From an uncultured Collinsella sp. (GTDB lineage: Bacteria > Actinomycetota > Coriobacteriia > Coriobacteriales > Coriobacteriaceae), in assembly GCA_959023295.1 (NCBI GenBank), contig CAUFBM010000013.1, positions 3,704 through 67,703 on the forward strand: DNA of 64,000 nucleotides. The letters are read 5' to 3'. The position numbers were made by a program, and so were the translations under genes. A model generated the notes under the pieces. It had not been told where the DNA came from, did not search any database, and saw nothing but the letters and a program-made list of their open reading frames with translations. Positions 60,171 to 64,000 of this stretch are shown here, piece by piece; position 1 is the first letter of the stretch; each line of letters opens with the position of its first letter.

Positions 60171-60839
60171 CTATCGATCATCTGCCGAAGCAGAGGAACG
60201 CCGAAAATGGCCGCCCGCCGGAGCCGGGGCCTCGGTGGCAGCGGTCGCAGCGGCCGTGGGCGCCGTCTTCGCCGATTCGGGGCGCATGTTCGCAAGCTCG
60301 ACCACGATGCTCACGGCGATCACGAGCGCCACCGCCGCGACGAGGATGTACATCCCCGGCGGGGTGGTGCAGAAGCGGTTGATGTATCCCAGGTAGGGGA
60401 TGCAGAAAACGGGGGAACCCACCACGTTCGACCAGGCCACGGGGGCGCCGTCGTGCATGATGTTCCCGTCCTGGTCTTTGTTCGCGATGCCCTGGGTGTA
60501 GAACGTCTGGGCTGCGGTATCGACCTTCCACACCTGGTGGGTGGCAAGGGAGCCGGATTGCAGCTTGAAGGTGATGTCGTCGCCCACCTGGATGTCAGCA
60601 GGGTCGACGGAGCGCACGAAGATAAGGGAACCGACGGGGAGCTCGGGCTCCATGGAGCCCGTAAGGACGGCGTAGGGGGTTAACCCGATAAGGCGTACGC
60701 CGGCAAAGGCTACCGCGAGCGCGGCGGCAATCACGACGCATATAGCAAGAAAGATGTTCCATGCACGCTGCAACGCCGATCGCCTCCCGCAGATGCGACA
60801 CAGATAATCCTTATTTAGGAGAACACTACCCCCCCCCAT
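60171..60839 (-). CDS. sipW: SipW/ER-type signal peptidase I
   Basis: 222 residues if the ATG within the poly-G tract is used; a TTG at 60773 with GGGAGG nine bases upstream gives 200 residues and a more normal SipW N-terminus (QRAWNIFLAICVV). The nucleophile is in LTGSMEPELPVGSL. The base is His in THQVW instead of Lys, which marks the SipW/Sec11 group. A second membrane helix (MYILVAAVALVIAVSIVVEL) precedes a low-complexity tail. It should process the co-encoded SipW-type substrates. Confidence 0.88.
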   Translation of the reverse strand: MGGGSVLLNKDYLCRICGRRSALQRAWNIFLAICVVIAAALAVAFAGVRLIGLTPYAVLTGSMEPELPVGSLIFVRSVDPADIQVGDDITFKLQSGSLATHQVWKVDTAAQTFYTQGIANKDQDGNIMHDGAPVAWSNVVGSPVFCIPYLGYINRFCTTPPGMYILVAAVALVIAVSIVVELANMRPESAKTAPTAAATAATEAPAPAGGHFRRSSASADDR

Positions 60840-60852
60840 ATCACCTTGTCAA
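60823..60852 (-). promoter_or_regulatory. Putative promoter with a nine-G spacer tract
   Basis: TTGACA (60852-60847), an 18-base spacer containing nine consecutive G, and TAGTGT (60828-60823). A second TTGACA lies 29 bases further upstream. Slippage in the tract would change promoter spacing or the frame of the upstream ATG. Confidence 0.4.
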
Positions 60853-60917
60853 CACATTTCCAACAAACGGCGATGTGTCAATTGGGGTGCTTGAATATCA
60901 ACTTCGTCCGAATATCC

Positions 60918-60953
60918 CCCACATTTATTCGTACATGTATGGATAAATGTGGG
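60918..60953. promoter_or_regulatory. Inverted repeat before the fibre locus
   Basis: CCCACATTTAT / ATAAATGTGGG, 11-bp perfect arms with the inner palindrome TACATGTA. It overlaps the 3' end of the upstream gene and lies 65 bases before the putative -35, so it could be an operator or terminator. Confidence 0.5.
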
Positions 60954-61563
60954 AATCCGATACCCTGAGGGCCGGATCGGTGTCAGTGGTAGCGTAAGAG
61001 TGAACACTTGGGGCTGCGGATGTTTTTCCGTGCGATCCTATGCCGCCAGCCCCAGGCTTGACCTGTATCCCATCTGAATCTTGCTCATCGCCCGTGTCGA
61101 TGAGTTGTGTGCCTACCTCCCTCTCATCGTTTTTCGCCTCCACCCACTGAATCTCCTTGTAGGCTTCAAGCGGATATCCGATAAGATCGCAGGTTTTCTT
61201 ATCGGACAACGAGGGGTTGGCTTTTTTCATATGAGGGGTTGGATTTTTCATATACTTGAAGACAAAAACCGCCTGGGAATTCGTCGATGAGACGTTGCCG
61301 TCCGTATAGGTGAACACGTGCTGCGCCTCGAACCTCGCCCCGTTGATAAGCCAATCGCCCGTGCCCTGCCGCAAGAGGACATTTGCCGTCCCGTTCGCAC
61401 GCTGCACGATGATTCGGGAAATCTGCTTGATGCCCATACGGGAGCAGAGAAGCACGGAGGTTCCCAGACGCCTGGATGCGGCGGTAAGGCAGGCGGGGTC
61501 CCCTTCGAATCCATGAGGCCGGGGATTTCGATACGCTCTCCCTAGGGAGTCGCGTCGTACCAA
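60925..61563 (-). CDS. Hypothetical protein of the mobilizable element
   Basis: Up to 212 residues; the start is uncertain (TTG 61563 overlaps the upstream gene; ATG 61437 gives 170 residues). No domain recognised. The stretch MGIKQISRIIVQRANGTANV and LINGARFEAQHVFTYTDGNV looks structured; the C-terminal ~60 residues are polar and low-complexity. It is the last gene of the mobilization block before the fibre locus promoter. Confidence 0.55.
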   Translation of the reverse strand: MVRRDSLGRAYRNPRPHGFEGDPACLTAASRRLGTSVLLCSRMGIKQISRIIVQRANGTANVLLRQGTGDWLINGARFEAQHVFTYTDGNVSSTNSQAVFVFKYMKNPTPHMKKANPSLSDKKTCDLIGYPLEAYKEIQWVEAKNDEREVGTQLIDTGDEQDSDGIQVKPGAGGIGSHGKTSAAPSVHSYATTDTDPALRVSDSHIYPYMYE

Positions 61564-61733
61564 TAGAAGTCCAGCCTCAAGCCGACCTCATCCACGAGAT
61601 TGAGGCGCAAGTCGAGTTCGGTCAAGACGTTTCGGGCCGTCTTGTCGCCTGCACTCATGGTGTTGTTGACGGTGAAGGCACTCGTGTCGAGCTCCTTCAT
61701 GCGACCGTTCTTGCATTCGATGGCAATGATCAT
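61542..61733 (-). CDS. Small hypothetical protein
   Basis: 63 residues, AAGGAG just before the ATG (MIIAIECKNGRMKELDTSAF), ending LRLDFYWYDATP. It starts eight bases after the relaxase stop and overlaps the next gene, so it is in the same operon. Function unknown. Confidence 0.6.
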   Translation of the reverse strand: MIIAIECKNGRMKELDTSAFTVNNTMSAGDKTARNVLTELDLRLNLVDEVGLRLDFYWYDATP

Positions 61734-61740
61734 CTGCTCC

Positions 61741-63357
61741 TTAGCGTTGCCTGGATTTCTGGATTTCGGCGGCATCCTCCTGCCGGTGCGAGTTGCCGGT
61801 GTTTGAAGAAGTACCAGTCGGGTTGTTCGCGGCAAGACCGCCGTAGCCCAACTCGTCTCGAATGTCCGCCATGGCCTCGAGAACCTCATCCTCGGTCATC
61901 TTCTTGCGGCAGCGGTCGCCGATCGAGGAAGCCTTGGGGTATTCGATGCCGAGCGAGTCGGCCAGAGAGAACGGGTACTCGACGCCGGAGCCGCCGCCCG
62001 CCTGGTCGCGCGGCGCGGAGTCGTTTTGCTGAATGGTCGTCTTCAGGCGGTCCATGAGCTGTGCGCCCTCGCGGGTGCAGGGCTTCGCGGCCTTGGCGAT
62101 GGCAAGGGCGGCGGAACGCTCGACGTCGGTCATCCAGCGCTCGCGGCCCGGTAGGTTGTGGGCTCGCTGGCGGCGGCTTCCGTATTTCTCGGCCATCGTC
62201 TGCTCTATCGATTCCGCGGCATATCGTCTGCCGAGCGTCGAGCCCTTGACCTTTCTTGCGGCGGGGTCGCTCGGGTGGTGGTAGACGATATCGCCGTCGC
62301 GGTTGTAGTTGATCTTGATGCCGAGCTCGTTGAGCTTGGATGCGAAATCGGCGGGGCTCTTCGAGATCCGCATCGCGACGTCCACGCGGTCGCGGATGTC
62401 GTCCTTCCACGACCAGCCCTCGCGGGCCTCGATCTGCCTTTCGGCCATGGTATCTGAGCCCCCGAATCCGCGGGGGACGATAAGGCGCATGGTGCGGCCA
62501 TCATCGATCCTCATGGTGGTGTACGAAAAGCCGGTGGCTTTGTCGGACTTGCCCTGGTCGGGGTTGGCGGATCCTGGCTGGCGGGCAGCGGTCGGATCGT
62601 CCACGTATGTCTCGGGAATCAGCTTCTCAACCGGGTAGCGCTCGTCCAGTTTGCGTTGCATGGCCTCGCCATAGTCCTCGACTTGGGCGCCACGGGCCTC
62701 GTTGGCGAGTACGTTGTCGAGCGCCGCCATCGCGCGGTCGAGCCTCTTGCCGCGGGATACTTTCAGGCCCCTCGCATCCATCTCGGCCTGGGTGTAGGAC
62801 TTGCCGTCGGTGGCAAAGGCATGCCACCCGCGCTCGAGCGACATCGTCTGCACATCGGCTCGCATCGCCTGGACGACCTTGGTCGTAAGCAAGCCGGAAA
62901 TGCGACGTTTGGTTTCGAGCTCGGTGTTGTTGATGACGATGTGGGCATGGAGGATGCCCTGTTTGCCGGCGGCTTCGCGGGCAGCATTGTCATCGTGATA
63001 AGCGATAGCCACCTCGAAGCGGCCGATGCCCTCGCCCTCCGGGCCTCGGGAATCAAACCATTTGGATGCCCACTCGTTTATGAAATCTCGGAAGTCGTCG
63101 AGCTCGACATTATTGTCCTTCTCGTCCAGCGAGATGATCATATGCTCGTAGGTTCGGACCTTTGTATCTTTTTTGACCGGCACGTTGTTGCCGAAGATTT
63201 CTCGAGTTCGGTCCATTACCTTCGCCCAGTCCCTCCCCTTCCAGTCGCGGTCAGTGAGGTTGAGAAAGTCCTTGTCTAAGGCGCGGTCGTTTTTGAAGAG
63301 GTAGTAGCGGATCCATTTGACGGAGCTATGTCCGGAAAGCGGTTTCATGTATGTCAT
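61741..63357 (-). CDS. Relaxase / mobilization nuclease (MobA/VirD2 type)
   Basis: 538 residues. The N-terminal relaxase domain (~1-230) has a Tyr-containing first motif (SSVKWIRYYLFKN) and the metal-binding three-His motif GILHAHIVINN. The C-terminal half is polar and poorly conserved. It nicks the transfer origin and leads the DNA strand into a conjugation channel. The start overlaps the MobC-like stop (ATGA). No type IV secretion genes are seen, so the element is probably mobilizable rather than self-transmissible, within the limits of the window. Confidence 0.88.
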   Translation of the reverse strand: MTYMKPLSGHSSVKWIRYYLFKNDRALDKDFLNLTDRDWKGRDWAKVMDRTREIFGNNVPVKKDTKVRTYEHMIISLDEKDNNVELDDFRDFINEWASKWFDSRGPEGEGIGRFEVAIAYHDDNAAREAAGKQGILHAHIVINNTELETKRRISGLLTTKVVQAMRADVQTMSLERGWHAFATDGKSYTQAEMDARGLKVSRGKRLDRAMAALDNVLANEARGAQVEDYGEAMQRKLDERYPVEKLIPETYVDDPTAARQPGSANPDQGKSDKATGFSYTTMRIDDGRTMRLIVPRGFGGSDTMAERQIEAREGWSWKDDIRDRVDVAMRISKSPADFASKLNELGIKINYNRDGDIVYHHPSDPAARKVKGSTLGRRYAAESIEQTMAEKYGSRRQRAHNLPGRERWMTDVERSAALAIAKAAKPCTREGAQLMDRLKTTIQQNDSAPRDQAGGGSGVEYPFSLADSLGIEYPKASSIGDRCRKKMTEDEVLEAMADIRDELGYGGLAANNPTGTSSNTGNSHRQEDAAEIQKSRQR

Positions 63358-64000
63358 GAGTCCGAGTCACCTCCGTCCTCGTTCTGGTCATCGCGTGGCG
63401 TGGTGTGTTTCTTGCCGCGAACACGCCGGCGATGCTCGGCATCAGGTTTATTGATGGGGGCCTGTGGTTGAGCGGCGATGGTCAGATTCACGAACGGTGT
63501 CTCGGACAAGGACTCGACTTGGTCGGCGAGTGTCTTCAAGCGTTCGTATATCGCCTTGTTCTGTTTCGAAAGGCGCTCGTAGATTTCGATGATTTCTATG
63601 CGCTCGTCTTGCGAGAGGGAGCGGTGATTGCCGTATTTTTTCAGGATGCGGTTGAGTGCTCGGACGGATTGGTTGTAGTTCACCCCGATGGATCGGATCT
63701 CGTTTGAGATAGATTCCAAAGCACTGTCCGTGATTGCTTGCACGGTCAAACTATTCGTTTGGCTGTCGGTGTGCTTGAGGGCGAGTTCTGGGCCGAACGG
63801 GCGGGTGATGGACTCGACACCTGGGGTGGCCCGGCGGATGGACGACAGGTCGAGCGTGACGGGCAGGGCGATGAGGGTGCGGAGGTATTCGCTGCGGCTG
63901 GCGTTGATGGCGTCAGCGCGTGCGTCGAGGGCTGTCAGGTCGGCGTTGTTGATGTTCACTAAGAAGTGGTCCGAGTGATCACTGGGAAATAAGCACCGTG
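63354..64000 (-). CDS. MobC-like relaxosome protein (5' partial at window edge)
   Basis: At least 201 residues. A GTG at 63959 lacks a ribosome site and the frame stays open to the window end (reading ...SDHFLVNINNADLTALDARA), so the true start is probably outside. The N-terminal part resembles a ribbon-helix-helix domain (AINASRSEYLRTLIAL). NYNQSVRALNRILKKYG is the MobC-type motif, and a coiled-coil region (RIEIIEIYERLSKQNKAIYE) follows. It helps the relaxase bind the transfer origin. Confidence 0.75.
   Translation of the reverse strand, partial: RCLFPSDHSDHFLVNINNADLTALDARADAINASRSEYLRTLIALPVTLDLSSIRRATPGVESITRPFGPELALKHTDSQTNSLTVQAITDSALESISNEIRSIGVNYNQSVRALNRILKKYGNHRSLSQDERIEIIEIYERLSKQNKAIYERLKTLADQVESLSETPFVNLTIAAQPQAPINKPDAEHRRRVRGKKHTTPRDDQNEDGGDSDS

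Overview
The window is high-GC, densely coded bacterial DNA. Its gene families, the short intergenic hairpins and the mix of Firmicute-like lactose PTS genes with actinobacterial composition best fit a gut Coriobacteriia, probably Collinsella or a close relative. That assignment is an inference, because no rRNA gene is present to settle it.

Left part (1-16 kb): a heterodimeric ABC exporter (first gene cut by the window edge), a DAHP synthase (aroG/F type), and a 4.6-kb cassette bracketed by two 128-bp direct repeats. The cassette holds a small secreted protein, a fused permease-ATPase ABC transporter and a membrane regulator with two LuxR-type HTH domains. After it come a BceAB/FtsX-like ABC transporter, a NUDIX-Vsr endonuclease fusion, an AraC regulator and a HAD phosphatase.

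Middle (16-49 kb): a galactoside utilisation supercluster. It contains a class II (tagatose/fructose-bisphosphate) aldolase with a divergent DeoR regulator, an orphan PTS IIB, the MglBAC galactose ABC transporter, a flavodiiron protein, a LacI-type regulator, galM-galK-galT, and a lacC/lacX/lacB/lacA set for the tagatose-6-phosphate pathway. It also has a lactose-type IIA and two parallel modules of LacI repressor + lactose EIICB + 6-phospho-beta-galactosidase, followed by a second DeoR (LacR-like) regulator and another mutarotase. Free galactose can enter by Mgl and go through GalM/GalK/GalT. Lactose 6-phosphate from the PTS is split by LacG, and galactose 6-phosphate is processed by LacAB, LacC and the aldolase. 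Four distinct operator families can be read in the promoter regions and link the genes into regulons. No galE is present in the window.

Right part (49-64 kb): beyond tRNA-Thr(CGT) there are decayed genes and then, all on the minus strand, a surface-fibre locus. It consists of a SipW-type signal peptidase, a TasA-like subunit, two further membrane-anchored secreted subunits, a 1,826-residue repeat adhesin and an LPKTG-anchored protein. Upstream of it lie a MOB-type relaxase, a MobC-like relaxosome protein and two small unknown genes, so the fibre locus appears to ride on a mobilizable element whose far end lies outside the window.

The intergenic regions carry an unusual number of dispersed structured repeats. 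The most striking are arrays of 55-nt palindromes with 25-26-nt spacers at three convergent gene junctions, and two ~155-bp elements with near-perfect terminal inverted repeats.
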